A DNA stretch of 64,000 nucleotides from Paraburkholderia oxyphila NBRC 105797 (GTDB taxonomy: Bacteria > Pseudomonadota > Gammaproteobacteria > Burkholderiales > Burkholderiaceae): contig NZ_BAYD01000047.1 in the NCBI RefSeq assembly GCF_000685075.1, positions 16,478 to 80,477 of the forward strand, written 5' to 3'. The notes under the pieces are model-generated. The model was not told where the DNA came from. It searched no databases and saw nothing but the letters and a program-made list of their open reading frames with translations. Of the stretch, positions 20,842 to 29,803 are shown piece by piece. The translations under genes were made by a program, and so were the position numbers. The number at the start of each line of letters is the position of its first letter. The stretch's first letter is position 1.

Positions 20842-21597
20842 TCACAGGCTGCACAGCGTGAGCTGAAACGGTACGTCCTGATCGACGGCACGCGGACGCA
20901 GATCGCCGTCCTGCACGGTGAAGCGCACCCAGAGCATGTACTTGTTGGCGCTCGCTTCGGGAATGACGCGCAATTCCGGTGCCACGCGCACCTGCATCAG
21001 CTGATACGTGCGGCCCGAAAGCATCTGCTGATAGCTGCCCTGCATGGCCATCACCTTCGATGCCTGACCGGACTCGCGCGCAAGACGCAGCACGATGCTC
21101 GCGGCGTCGCGCAGCGGCAGGAGCGGCGTGACCCACTTGGCGATATCCTGGCGGCGCTGATCGGGGTGCAACTGCTGCCATGCGTAGTACGAAGGCAAAT
21201 CGAACTTGCAGGTGCCGCCCGGAATGATGGCGCGGCTACGGATGCTGGTGAGCCATTCGTTGTCCGCAAGATGCTGGCCGGTCTTGCCCTGCATCTGCGT
21301 GAGACCTGCGAGCGTCTGCTCGATCTCGCCGAGGACGGCTTCGAGTGCGTTCTGTTCGATGCCGGGATTGCCGCGGAACGGTGCGAGCGTCTGACGTTGC
21401 CTTTCGAGTTCCTTCATGAGGTCCGACTTGAGGTCGGCGCGGCCAGCGACTTCCGCGATTTCGAAGAGCGTCGTGAGCGCAACGTGATGTTCCCTCGGAT
21501 CCTCCTGGGTCAGGAAAAACGTGAAGCGCTCGAAAAGATCTTCGAGGCGCAGCAGCGTCCGGATTCGCTCGTTGAAGGGATACTCGTAAAGAATCAA
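20842..21597 (-). CDS. zapD: ZapD, Z-ring-associated protein
   Basis: A 251-residue cytoplasmic protein that cross-links FtsZ filaments by binding the FtsZ C-terminal peptide. It starts with the family-typical MILYEYPFNERIRTLLRLE and has a helical N-terminal half and a beta-rich C-terminal domain ending in VDQDVPFQLTLCSL. The start codon is TTG, with GAGGCGAG upstream. There are 142 bp to yacG and 210 bp from coaE. Confidence 0.95.
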   Translation of the reverse strand: MILYEYPFNERIRTLLRLEDLFERFTFFLTQEDPREHHVALTTLFEIAEVAGRADLKSDLMKELERQRQTLAPFRGNPGIEQNALEAVLGEIEQTLAGLTQMQGKTGQHLADNEWLTSIRSRAIIPGGTCKFDLPSYYAWQQLHPDQRRQDIAKWVTPLLPLRDAASIVLRLARESGQASKVMAMQGSYQQMLSGRTYQLMQVRVAPELRVIPEASANKYMLWVRFTVQDGDLRPRAVDQDVPFQLTLCSL

Positions 21598-21807
21598 GCG
21601 CGCTCGCCTCGGACGTGGTCGGTAAAGGATTGCAGCACATTCTAATGCCGCGAGTCTGCGGTCGCAATCGCACGCAGCCCGTGCCCGCGCCTAATTCAGG
21701 GCATTTTCCTGACGAATGCCGCAGCCCTGTACCGCGAAGTGCCGTGAAACGGCGAACCCCGCCGCGCCGCGCGCCGCGTGCGCTTTGACCAGCGCTTTTA
21801 CCCTTCG

Positions 21808-22410
21808 TTACGCGCGTGACAGTGCGAGGTAGCGCTCGTGCAGCGTTTGGACATCCTGAGCGAGTGTTTCGAGCGTGGCGCCGTCGTTGACGATCACGTC
21901 GTCGGCGGCGGCAAGGCGTGCTTCGCGCGTGGCCTGGCGTGCGATGATCGCGAGCACCTGTTCGCGCGTGAAGCCGTTACGGCGCATCACGCGTGCGATC
22001 TGCGTTTCCACGCTGCAATCCACGGCGAGCACGCGATCGACACGTGTTTTCCAACTGCCGGATTCAACGAGTAGCGGCACCACGACGATCACGTAAGGGC
22101 CGTTGGCCTCGCGCGTTTCGCGCTCGGTTTCGGCACGAATCAGCGGGTGCGTGATGGCTTCGAGGCGGTTGCGCGCCGACTCGTCGCCGAACACGAGCGC
22201 GCGCATGCGTGCGCGGTCCATGGAGCCGTCGGCGGCGACGAATTCAGGGCCGAATTGCGCGGCGATCGCGGCCATGGCCATACCGTGCGGCGCGGTGATG
22301 CGGTGCGCGATCACATCCGTGTCGACGAGCGGCACGCCGCGCGCCGCGAACAGGTCCGCGACAGTGGATTTGCCGCTGCCGATACCTCCAGTCAATCCGA
22401 CCGCAATCAT
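21808..22410 (-). CDS. coaE: CoaE, dephospho-CoA kinase
   Basis: The last enzyme of coenzyme A synthesis, phosphorylating dephospho-CoA. The 200-residue P-loop kinase has GLTGGIGSGKST (K14) and the substrate region VDTDVIAHRIT. The ATG lies 3 bp after the pilD stop, so it is transcribed with the pilus genes, a usual arrangement in proteobacteria. Confidence 0.97.
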   Translation of the reverse strand: MIAVGLTGGIGSGKSTVADLFAARGVPLVDTDVIAHRITAPHGMAMAAIAAQFGPEFVAADGSMDRARMRALVFGDESARNRLEAITHPLIRAETERETREANGPYVIVVVPLLVESGSWKTRVDRVLAVDCSVETQIARVMRRNGFTREQVLAIIARQATREARLAAADDVIVNDGATLETLAQDVQTLHERYLALSRA

Positions 22411-22413
22411 CGG

Positions 22414-23424
22414 TCAATTCCCCCACGCAAAGACAGCATAAAGCGGTGTGCCCGCAAACAGCGTGACGAGTGCGCCCGCAGCGAGATACGGCCCGAAGGG
22501 CAGCGGCTCTTCGAAGCGCATGCGTCCGCTCAAGGTGGCGGCGAGGCCGATCACGGCACCGGTGACCGCGGCGATCACGACGATCTGCGGCAGCGCGGTC
22601 CAGCCGAGCCAGGCGCCGAGCGCCGCGAGCAGCTTGAAGTCGCCGTGTCCCATGCCTTCGACGCCGCGCAGTAACTTGAACAGCCAGTAGACGCACCAGA
22701 GTGCGAGATAGCCCGCCACGGCGCCAATTACGGCGGTGTGCAGATCGGTGAACGTTTCCGCGAGATTCACGAGCAGGCCGGCCCAGATCAGCGGCAGCGT
22801 GATCGCGTCGGGCAGCAGTTGATGTTCGAGGTCGATGGCGCTCGTTGCGATGAGCGTCGCGCACAGCGCGAACGCAGCAAGTGCCTTGCCAGTAGGGCCA
22901 AACGCGAGCAATGCACCGGCCGCGCACACTGCGCCAGCGAGTTCGATCAGCGGGTAGCGCACGCTCACGCGCGAGCCGCACTGCGAGCAGCGGCCACGCA
23001 GCGCGAGCCAGCTTGCAACGGGAATGTTTTCCCACACGCGCAACACGTGACCGCAATGTGGGCAGGCGCTGCGTGGCAGCCACAGGTTGTAGCGGGCGGG
23101 CAGGCCGTCGGGTGCGCTGTCGTTTCCGAACAGCTCGCCGGTCGTAGGCGCGTGACCGAACGCCTCGGCGGCATCGGCGCGCCACGCGCGCTCGAGCATG
23201 ATCGGCAGTCGATGCACGACCACATTCAGGAAGCTGCCGACGACAAGACCGATCACGATCGCGAAGCCCATCAGCATCCCGGGCGGCAGCGCGCCGATGG
23301 CGGCGGCGAAGGAGGCGGCCGTATCGATGGACGTTGCCGGCGCAAGCGACGCGGCACGGGCAGTCGAATCCATCATGGAAGACGCGGGTGCAGCAGCGGC
23401 GGCGGACGAAAGGAGGACGGACAT
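22414..23424 (-). CDS. pilD: PilD, prepilin peptidase / N-methyltransferase
   Basis: A bifunctional inner-membrane aspartyl protease (A24) that cleaves and methylates type IV prepilins and type II pseudopilins. It has the GSFLNVVVHRLP motif, a cytoplasmic zinc loop with CPHC and CSQC pairs, and the two catalytic aspartate sites DLEHQLLPD and GMGHGDFKL. At 336 residues from the ATG at 23424, it has about 45 extra Ala/Ser-rich N-terminal residues. An internal start (MLMGFAIVIG) would give the usual length. Confidence 0.96.
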   Translation of the reverse strand: MSVLLSSAAAAAPASSMMDSTARAASLAPATSIDTAASFAAAIGALPPGMLMGFAIVIGLVVGSFLNVVVHRLPIMLERAWRADAAEAFGHAPTTGELFGNDSAPDGLPARYNLWLPRSACPHCGHVLRVWENIPVASWLALRGRCSQCGSRVSVRYPLIELAGAVCAAGALLAFGPTGKALAAFALCATLIATSAIDLEHQLLPDAITLPLIWAGLLVNLAETFTDLHTAVIGAVAGYLALWCVYWLFKLLRGVEGMGHGDFKLLAALGAWLGWTALPQIVVIAAVTGAVIGLAATLSGRMRFEEPLPFGPYLAAGALVTLFAGTPLYAVFAWGN

Positions 23425-23453
23425 GAGTGGAGAACCGTAATCTGGCAGCGATG

Positions 23454-24665
23454 CTACACCACGTTGCCGAGTTGAATGATGGGAAGATACATGGCGACGA
23501 CGAGGCCGCCGACCAGCGCGCCGAGCACCACGATCACGAGCGGCTCGCACAGGCTTGCGACGAGTGCGATCTTTTCGTCCACCTGACGGTCGGCGAGCGC
23601 GGCCACGTCGAGCAGCATGGCGTCGAGCGCGCCCGACTCCTCGGCGACCGCAACGGGCTGGATCACGTCCGCGGGAAAGCAGCCGGCTGAGCGCATGGCC
23701 GAGGCGAGCCGTTCGCCATGCCGCAGCCGCGCGCTGATATTGGCGCTCGCGGCGTCGAAGAAGGCGTTGCCGCTGGCATGCGTAAGCGAGTCGAAGGCAT
23801 CGGCGAGCGGCGTGCCGGCGGCGAGCAGTGTGCCGAGCGCGCGGCTCCAGCGTGCGGCGCACTGCGTAGTTAGCAGCGCGCCCACGAGCGGCAGGGCGAG
23901 CACGATGCGCCCGAACCTGAGGCGCGCCGCTTCGGAGCGCCGCAACAGCGAGTGCAGGGCGAAAGTGGCGCTGGCGGCGCAGCCGGCGGCGGGGACGCTC
24001 CAGCGTGCGGCGGCAGCCGAGAGCATCAGCACGAACTGAGTGGGGGCGGGCAGCGCCGCGCCGAAGCCTTCGAAGATCTGCTTGAAGGTGGGCACGACCC
24101 AGACCAGCAGCGCCGCCGTAATGGCGAGTGCGAGCAGCAGCACCGCGACCGGGTAGGTGAGCGCCGCGCGTACCTTGGCGCGTTGCGCGGCGGCGCGCTC
24201 ACGGTCGTCGGCGATGCGTGCGAGTACGGCGGCGAGCGCGCCTGAGGCCTCGCCGACAGCCACGAGCTGGCAGTAGAGCGGGCCGAACCGTGAAGGATGC
24301 TGCGCGAGCGAATCGGAAAAGCGCATGCCCGCCGTGATCTCGCGCGCGAGCGTGGCGGCGATGCGGGGCAGGCCACGCGGTCCTGGTGCCTGGGCGAGCA
24401 GTTCGAGCGCGCTCGCGAGCGGCAAGCCGGCGCGCAGCAGACTGGCGAGCTGACGCGTGAAGCGCGTGATGTCCGCCTGGCTCGCGCGCGGCTGCGGAGC
24501 CGGGCCGCGCCGCTCGAGCGCAGTGGCGGTGATGCGCTCGCGCTTGAGCACGCTACGCGCTGCCGCGGCATCGAAAGCGATCAGCACGCCGCTTCGCGTT
24601 GCGCCTGCCGCGTCGAGGCCACGCCAGGCGAAGCGCCAGTCGGACGCGGGCTGCGCGCGCTTCAC
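23454..24665 (-). CDS. pilC: PilC, type IV pilus inner-membrane platform protein
   Basis: The 403-residue GspF/PilC family protein has two copies of the GspF domain (from about residues 67 and 270). Each starts with a motif such as FTRQLASLLRAGLPL or WSRALGTLLAAGTPL, and there are three transmembrane segments. It couples the PilB motor to pilus assembly. The start is a GTG whose bases overlap the pilB stop (GTGA), so translation is coupled. The gene order pilB-pilC-pilD is standard for type IV pili, but no pilin gene lies nearby. Confidence 0.95.
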   Translation of the reverse strand: MKRAQPASDWRFAWRGLDAAGATRSGVLIAFDAAAARSVLKRERITATALERRGPAPQPRASQADITRFTRQLASLLRAGLPLASALELLAQAPGPRGLPRIAATLAREITAGMRFSDSLAQHPSRFGPLYCQLVAVGEASGALAAVLARIADDRERAAAQRAKVRAALTYPVAVLLLALAITAALLVWVVPTFKQIFEGFGAALPAPTQFVLMLSAAAARWSVPAAGCAASATFALHSLLRRSEAARLRFGRIVLALPLVGALLTTQCAARWSRALGTLLAAGTPLADAFDSLTHASGNAFFDAASANISARLRHGERLASAMRSAGCFPADVIQPVAVAEESGALDAMLLDVAALADRQVDEKIALVASLCEPLVIVVLGALVGGLVVAMYLPIIQLGNVV

Positions 24666-25996
24666 GATGGCGTGTCCGTTGCGCAGAGCGCTTCGGCGAG
24701 GCTCGTCGTGCCGTCGCGCACGCGGGCGAGCGCCGCGTCGCGCAGCGTGGCCACGCCTTCCGTGCGGGCCTGGCGCGCAATCTCGTGCGCGCTGCGTTGC
24801 GCGACGATCAGCTCGCGCATGGCGGTGCTGACCGGCATCACTTCATGTATGCCAACCCGCCCGCGGTAGCCGATGCCGTGGCATGACTCGCAGCCGCGCG
24901 CAACAAAGGGCCGCGACGTTTGCGGTGCTTCGCCCTCGTCGTTGTCGAGACCGGCCGCACTGAGCGCCGCAGCCGATTCGTCGGATCTCACGCGGCACTT
25001 CGCACACAAGCGCCGCACGAGCCGCTGTGCCGTGACGAGCCGCAACGCCGCGGCGAGGTTATATGGTTCGACGCCGATGTCGATGAGCCGCGCGACCGCC
25101 GCGGGCGCGTCGTTCGTATGCAGGGTGGAGAGCACGAGGTGGCCGGTTTGTGCCGCCTTGACCGCGACACTGGCGGTTTCTTCGTCGCGGATCTCGCCGA
25201 TCATGATGACGTCCGGATCCTGGCGCAGCAGCGCGCGCAACGCCAGCGCGAAGGTGAGCCCGGCCTTCTCGCGCACGTTGACCTGATTGATGCCGGCGAG
25301 CTGAATTTCCGCGGGATCCTCGACGGAGCACAGATTGCGCGACGCGTTGTTGAGCATCTGCAGAAAGCAATAGAGCGAGAGCGTCTTGCCACTGCCGGTC
25401 GGGCCCGTGACCAGCACGAGCCCGTGCGGTGCGCCAATCGCCGCACCGAGCGTTTGCTGCTGCGGTTGATCGAGGCCCAGCGCGGCGAGCGAGAGGTCGG
25501 CAGGCAAGGCTTCGAGCCGGCGCAGCACGAGCTTTTCTCCGTGCAGCGTAGGCAGCGAGTTCACACGATAGTCCTCGTGCGCCTGCGTTTCGCCGCGCGG
25601 CGAGAGCCGCAGGCGCCCGTCCTGGGGAATGCGGCGCTCGGCAATGTCCATGCGCGCGAGCACCTTGATGCGCGTGACGAACGCATCGCGCAGGTGCGCT
25701 GGCGGCCGCGCGCTCTCGTGCAGCACGCCGTCGATGCGCAGGCGGATGCGCCAGCCGTGTTCGAGCGGCTCGATATGCAGATCGGAGGCGTTGCGGCGCG
25801 CGGCTTCGCGCAGCGTCTCGGCGAGCAGGCGCACGGCCGGTGCGTCGTCGGGCGCAATGGAGGCAGGTGCGGAGGCTGGCGCAGCAAGGCCGCTGCGCAC
25901 GGCGCCACCGGTAGTCGCGCCGTCGGTGACAAGCGCTGCACAGGCACGCGCACCGTGCGTGGCATGCGTACTGGAACGATCAGGAATGGAAAACAT
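24662..25996 (-). CDS. pilB: PilB/GspE-type assembly ATPase
   Basis: A hexameric secretion ATPase driving pilus extension. The 444-residue protein has the N2 domain (RNASDLHIEP), the Walker A GPTGSGKT (K204), the Asp box region with DPDVIMIGEIRDEET, the His box STLHTNDA, and two zinc cysteine pairs (CAKC and CESC). The usual N-terminal MshEN/N1 domain of PilB (about 150 residues) is missing; only about 50 low-complexity residues precede N2. It could equally be called GspE-like, but pilC and pilD alongside favour a pilus role. Confidence 0.92.
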   Translation of the reverse strand: MFSIPDRSSTHATHGARACAALVTDGATTGGAVRSGLAAPASAPASIAPDDAPAVRLLAETLREAARRNASDLHIEPLEHGWRIRLRIDGVLHESARPPAHLRDAFVTRIKVLARMDIAERRIPQDGRLRLSPRGETQAHEDYRVNSLPTLHGEKLVLRRLEALPADLSLAALGLDQPQQQTLGAAIGAPHGLVLVTGPTGSGKTLSLYCFLQMLNNASRNLCSVEDPAEIQLAGINQVNVREKAGLTFALALRALLRQDPDVIMIGEIRDEETASVAVKAAQTGHLVLSTLHTNDAPAAVARLIDIGVEPYNLAAALRLVTAQRLVRRLCAKCRVRSDESAAALSAAGLDNDEGEAPQTSRPFVARGCESCHGIGYRGRVGIHEVMPVSTAMRELIVAQRSAHEIARQARTEGVATLRDAALARVRDGTTSLAEALCATDTPS

Positions 25997-26108
25997 CGAT
26001 TGCCGGCCCGAAGCCGCCGTGAGCGAGAGACGGCTTCATCATCGGCTGGCGCGGGAGTGCGCGCCATTCAGCCGAACGGCTAGCGCCTGTTATTAGTGTG
26101 AACAGGCC

Positions 26109-27434
26109 CTAGCGCCCCGGCAGCAGCTTCTTCGCCTTCTTCAGCGCCCCTGTGGCTTTGTTCGGCTTGGTGCCCGGCTTGAACAGCTTGACCGTGCGCA
26201 CCGCCTGATCGTCGCTGCGCAGCACTTCGAGTTTCACGTCGCCAATCTGCACGCATACGTCGCCTTCGGGAATCTCCTCGAGCACTTCCAGGATGAGGCC
26301 GTTGAGCGTCTTCGGGCCGTCTGTCGGCAGCTTGATGTGCAGCCAGCGATTGAGCTCGCGCAAGGGCATGCTGCCCGGCACGATGCACTCGCCCTGATCG
26401 TTCCAGCCGCCGCGCCCGGTGCCGCTGCGCGGCATGGTGCTCGTGAATTCACCGATCAGTTCTTCGATGATGTCCTCGGGCGTGACGAGTCCTTCCATTT
26501 CGCCGTATTCGTTCACGACGAGCGCAATGCGATGCCGGCTTTCCTGGAAGTACTGAAGCTGCTGGAACGCGGGCGTGCCGGTGGGCACGAAGTACGGCTC
26601 GGCGAGCAGCTCGCGCAGCGTCTCGCGCTCGAAGTCCTGGTTGTGCAGCGCAGCCAGCGTCTTGCGCACGTGCAGCACGCCGAGCACGCGGTCGATGTCG
26701 CCTTGATAGACGACGAGCTTGTTGTGATAGCAAGTTTCGAGCTGATGCAGGATGTCGTCGAGCGGCGCGTCGTAGTCGAGCGCCTCGATGCGCCGGCGCG
26801 GAATCATCACATCGTCGACGGTGATGTTCTCGAGATCGAACAGGTTGAGCAGGATGCTGCGGTGCTTGGTGGGCATGAAGCTGCCCGACTCGAGCACGAT
26901 GGTGCGCAGCTCCTCGGTCGAGAGCCGCTGCTCGTGCGCCTTGCTCGTGTTGATGTGCAGCACGCGCAGGATGCCGTTCGCGAACATGTTCACGAACCAG
27001 ATGAGGGGCTTGGTCACGCGCATGAGCGGCGCGATCAGCAGGCTCGCCGGCAGCGCGATCTTCTCGGGGAAGGTGGCGCCGACAATCTTCGGCGTGATCT
27101 CCGCAAACACGATGATGAGGAACGCGACGATGCCGGTCGCAATCGAGAGCACCAGACTGTTGTGACCGAACGTGTGCAGCGCGATCGAGGTGGTCAGGAC
27201 CGGGATGATGGTGTTGAAGAGGTTATTGCCGATCAGGATGACCGAGAGCAGCAGGTCGGTGCGCGCGAGGAGCTTCTGCGTGGTCTTCGCGCCCAGCGTG
27301 CCGTGGTTCGCGAGATATTTCAGCCGATGGCGATTGAGCGCCATCATCGCCGTTTCGGAGATGGAGAAGAAGCTGGAGCAGATGAGCAGGACGAAGATGG
27401 CGCAAATCTGCGCCCATAAAGGGAGGTGGTCCAC
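26109..27434 (-). CDS. CNNM/CorC-family membrane protein (DUF21 plus CBS pair)
   Basis: A 441-residue protein. The N-terminal DUF21 transmembrane domain (about residues 1-180) contains SSFFSISETAMMALNRHRL and ILIGNNLFNT. A CBS-domain pair follows (about 210-335), with VVNEYGEMEGLVTPEDIIEE, then a CorC/HlyC domain at the C-terminus. Members transport or sense Mg2+ or Co2+ and are often misnamed hemolysins; the substrate is not known here. The start is GTG, followed by the family N-terminus. It lies 112 bp upstream of pilB. Confidence 0.92.
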   Translation of the reverse strand: MDHLPLWAQICAIFVLLICSSFFSISETAMMALNRHRLKYLANHGTLGAKTTQKLLARTDLLLSVILIGNNLFNTIIPVLTTSIALHTFGHNSLVLSIATGIVAFLIIVFAEITPKIVGATFPEKIALPASLLIAPLMRVTKPLIWFVNMFANGILRVLHINTSKAHEQRLSTEELRTIVLESGSFMPTKHRSILLNLFDLENITVDDVMIPRRRIEALDYDAPLDDILHQLETCYHNKLVVYQGDIDRVLGVLHVRKTLAALHNQDFERETLRELLAEPYFVPTGTPAFQQLQYFQESRHRIALVVNEYGEMEGLVTPEDIIEELIGEFTSTMPRSGTGRGGWNDQGECIVPGSMPLRELNRWLHIKLPTDGPKTLNGLILEVLEEIPEGDVCVQIGDVKLEVLRSDDQAVRTVKLFKPGTKPNKATGALKKAKKLLPGR

Positions 27435-27568
27435 GCGTCGAGAAAGAGAGGGGAGCGGATGAGGAAACTATAACAGAGGGGTGCGGGCGCACCGGCGCAT
27501 GCGCTGGCCGTACGGATAAGGCATACGGAGGCTTGGGCGAAACGGCTTCCGGACGACGAGCGCAGGCG

Positions 27569-27602
27569 AAAAAAAAGCCGCGCAATCATGCGCGGCTTTT
27601 TC
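27569..27602. terminator. Bidirectional intrinsic terminator
   Basis: AAAAAAAAGCCGCGC and GCGCGGCTTTTT arms around the loop AATCAT. It lies just beyond the 3' end of tRNA-Pro on the minus strand and so terminates that transcript; a plus-strand function is also possible. Confidence 0.92.
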
Positions 27603-27610
27603 CGAAATTC

Positions 27611-27687
27611 TGGTCGGGGTGAGAGGATTCGAACCTCCGGCCTCTACGTCCCGAACGTAGCGCTCTACCAGGCTAAGCTACACCCCG
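27611..27687 (-). tRNA. tRNA-Pro (anticodon CGG)
   Basis: The minus strand folds into a complete 77-nt cloverleaf: acceptor stem CGGGGTG/CACCCCG, D-arm with AGCCTGGTAGAGC, anticodon stem CTACG/CGTAG around the loop TTCGGGA (anticodon CGG), and T-arm GGTTCGAATCC. The 3' CCA is encoded in the DNA. It reads CCG proline codons, frequent in this GC-rich genome. It sits downstream of the polyprenyl synthase gene on the same strand. Confidence 0.98.
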
Positions 27688-27724
27688 AATTTACTGCTGG
27701 ACTCTCAAACTCGCTTCGTCTTCT

Positions 27725-28717
27725 TCAAGACTGGCGCGTCGTCGAGTAAGAACATAATTCTAGCAGGCTCTCTTTGTATTGGGAAGAGGGAAATGACGAA
27801 ATTGCTGCGGCAGCTGCCTGAGCCTCGGCCTTCGCGCATTGCAGCGTGTGATCGAGCGCACCCGAACGCGTGATGGCCGCGAAGATTTCGTCGAAGCGCG
27901 CCGTGCCGCCTTGCTCGATTGCCTCGCGCGCGAGCGCTGCCTCAGCGGCCGTGCCGTGCTCGATCAGCCAGATGAGCGGCAGGGTGGGCTTGCCTTCGCG
28001 CAGATCGTCGCCGGCGTTCTTGCCCATCGATTCCGCAGTGCCGGCGTAGTCGAGCCAGTCGTCCATGATCTGGAATGCCGTGCCGATGCGACGGCCATAT
28101 TCCGCCGCCGCTTCTTCCGTGCGCGCATCCGCCCCCGAAAGCACCGCGCCCAGTTGCGCCGCCGCCTCGAACAGCTTGGCCGTCTTGTAGCGGATCACCT
28201 GCATGTAGCGGCCGGTGTCGACGTCGGCGTCGTGCATGTTCAGCAGCTGGAGCACTTCGCCTTCGGAGATGATCGTCGTGGCCGCCGAGAGGATCTCCAT
28301 CACGCGCATCTTGCCCACGCCCACCATCATCTCGAACGAGCGCGAATACAGGTAGTCGCCCACCAGCACGCTTGCGGCGTTGCCGAACAGGGCGTTGGCC
28401 GTCTGGCGGCCGCGCCGCAGGTCGGATTCGTCGACGACGTCGTCGTGCAGCAGCGTGGCCGTATGGATGAACTCGACGACGGCCGCGAGTACATGGCGAT
28501 GCGCGCCACGGTCGCCGAGCGCGCCGGCTACGAGCAGCAGCAGGGCCGGGCGCAGCCGCTTGCCGCCCGCACCGATGATGTACTCGGAGATCTGGTTGAT
28601 CAGCATCACCTCGGACGCCAGACTCTGCCGGATGACACGGTTGACCTGCTCCATGTCACTGGCGATGGGCGCGAGCAGGGTGGCTGCGCTGGGGGAATGG
28701 GTGGCGGTGGACGACAT
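27725..28717 (-). CDS. ispB: IspB-type trans-polyprenyl diphosphate synthase
   Basis: A 330-residue all-helical prenyltransferase that lengthens isoprenoid chains; in proteobacteria it is usually octaprenyl diphosphate synthase supplying the ubiquinone side chain. It has GGKRLRPALLLL, the first aspartate-rich motif LLHDDVVDESDLRRG and the second motif MDDWLDYAG. It lies divergent from rplU, as ispB does widely in proteobacteria. Product chain length cannot be read from sequence. Confidence 0.94.
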   Translation of the reverse strand: MSSTATHSPSAATLLAPIASDMEQVNRVIRQSLASEVMLINQISEYIIGAGGKRLRPALLLLVAGALGDRGAHRHVLAAVVEFIHTATLLHDDVVDESDLRRGRQTANALFGNAASVLVGDYLYSRSFEMMVGVGKMRVMEILSAATTIISEGEVLQLLNMHDADVDTGRYMQVIRYKTAKLFEAAAQLGAVLSGADARTEEAAAEYGRRIGTAFQIMDDWLDYAGTAESMGKNAGDDLREGKPTLPLIWLIEHGTAAEAALAREAIEQGGTARFDEIFAAITRSGALDHTLQCAKAEAQAAAAAISSFPSSQYKESLLELCSYSTTRQS

Positions 28718-28743
28718 GATGGCAAATATAGGTAGTGCCGCGG

Positions 28744-28749
28744 ATTATA
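28744..28749 (-). promoter_or_regulatory. Candidate ispB -10 element
   Basis: On the minus strand this reads TATAAT, 26 bp upstream of the ispB ATG. No good -35 hexamer is visible at standard spacing. Confidence 0.4.
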
Positions 28750-28930
28750 AGGCGAATCGGCGGCGCGCCGGACGCTGCCCTGCCGTTTGGCCAGGGTTTC
28801 CTCGATGCTTCCCTCTATTCGGTGCGCATTGCGCTGCGCGATGTGAGGTGCGATGGGGGGGGGCCGCGCCCCGCGAGGCGGGCTTCGCGCCGGGCGGCCG
28901 GCGGGCGTTGAGCGGCCTTGTCAATACCTT

Positions 28931-28959
28931 TTGACCGCGCAGCTAACTCTATGTATAAT
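28931..28959 (+). promoter_or_regulatory. rplU-rpmA sigma-70 promoter
   Basis: TTGACC (28931-28936) and the perfect TATAAT (28954-28959) are separated by exactly 17 bp. The leader to the rplU ATG is about 48 nt. The 296-bp divergent region upstream also includes a nine-base G run but nothing else I recognise. Confidence 0.9.
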
Positions 28960-29013
28960 CTAAGGTTTCCTGGCGCGCAGTGCGCCCGGAATTATTGAAG
29001 AGTGAGGTTCTCA

Positions 29014-29325
29014 ATGTACGCGGTCATAAAAACCGGTGGCAAGCAGTACAAGGTTGCCGTTGGCGAAAAACTTAAAGTAGAACAGATACCGGCTGACATT
29101 GACGCAGAAATCACGCTCGACCAGGTTCTCGCAGTAGGCGAAGGCGAATCGATTAAGTTCGGTACGCCGCTGGTCAGTGGGGCTTCCGTCAAGGCCACCG
29201 TTGTGTCGCAAGGCCGACACGCCAAAGTGACGATCTTCAAGATGCGTCGCCGGAAGCACTACCAGAAGCATGGCGGCCACCGCCAGAACTACACCGAACT
29301 GCGCATCGACGCGATCAACGCGTAA
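29014..29325 (+). CDS. rplU: Ribosomal protein bL21
   Basis: The 103-residue bL21 family protein begins MYAVIKTGGKQYKV and includes KVTIFKMRRRKHYQKHGGHRQ, which binds 23S rRNA. I chose the start at MYAVIK; an in-frame upstream start is not used in the family. It is the first gene of the rplU-rpmA pair and is driven by the strong promoter upstream. Confidence 0.99.
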   Translation: MYAVIKTGGKQYKVAVGEKLKVEQIPADIDAEITLDQVLAVGEGESIKFGTPLVSGASVKATVVSQGRHAKVTIFKMRRRKHYQKHGGHRQNYTELRIDAINA

Positions 29326-29351
29326 GCGCACGCTGGTAAAGGAGCAAACAA

Positions 29352-29615
29352 ATGGCACACAAAAAGGCAGGCGGGTCGTCACGTAACGGCCGCGACTCAG
29401 AGTCGAAACGACTTGGCGTCAAGGTGTTCGGCGGCCAGGCAATCCTCGCAGGCGGCATCATCGTTCGCCAGCGCGGCACGCGCATGCACCCGGGCCTGAA
29501 CGTCGGCATCGGCAAGGACCACACGCTCTTCGCGCTGGTCGACGGCCACGTCTCGTTCACGACCAAGGGCGCAGCGAACAAGCACACGGTCAACGTCGTC
29601 CCGGCAGCGGCCTAA
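29352..29615 (+). CDS. rpmA: Ribosomal protein bL27
   Basis: An 87-residue protein starting MAHKKAGGSSRNGRDSESKR; this flexible N-terminus reaches the peptidyl transferase centre in the ribosome. No Firmicutes-type N-terminal pre-sequence is present. An AAAGGAG ribosome-binding site is 8 bp before the ATG. It is followed by a strong terminator. Confidence 0.99.
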   Translation: MAHKKAGGSSRNGRDSESKRLGVKVFGGQAILAGGIIVRQRGTRMHPGLNVGIGKDHTLFALVDGHVSFTTKGAANKHTVNVVPAAA

Positions 29616-29646
29616 GTACTAGCGCCCGTTCGCAATCGACGCAAAG

Positions 29647-29675
29647 AAAGCCCCGCGAAGTTTGCGGGGCTTTTT
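29647..29675 (+). terminator. Intrinsic terminator after rpmA
   Basis: AAAGCCCCGC and GCGGGGCTTT arms around GAAGTTT, followed by more T. It separates rplU-rpmA from obgE. Confidence 0.95.
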
Positions 29676-29747
29676 GTTTATGCGCTTGCCTTGCTGGAGC
29701 AATCGGCAGTTCGGCCCTGGCCACATGGCCCAGGCCGTCCAGCCAGG

Positions 29748-29776
29748 TTGGCCGGCGCGGCGGCTGCGGGCAAAAT
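29748..29776 (+). promoter_or_regulatory. Candidate obgE promoter
   Basis: TTGGCC (29748-29753) and CAAAAT (29771-29776) are separated by 17 bp, placing a start site about 20 nt before the obgE ATG. The terminator just upstream makes a local promoter necessary unless read-through suffices. Confidence 0.5.
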
Positions 29777-29803
29777 AACGACATTCACGGGACGGAGTTA
29801 CTC

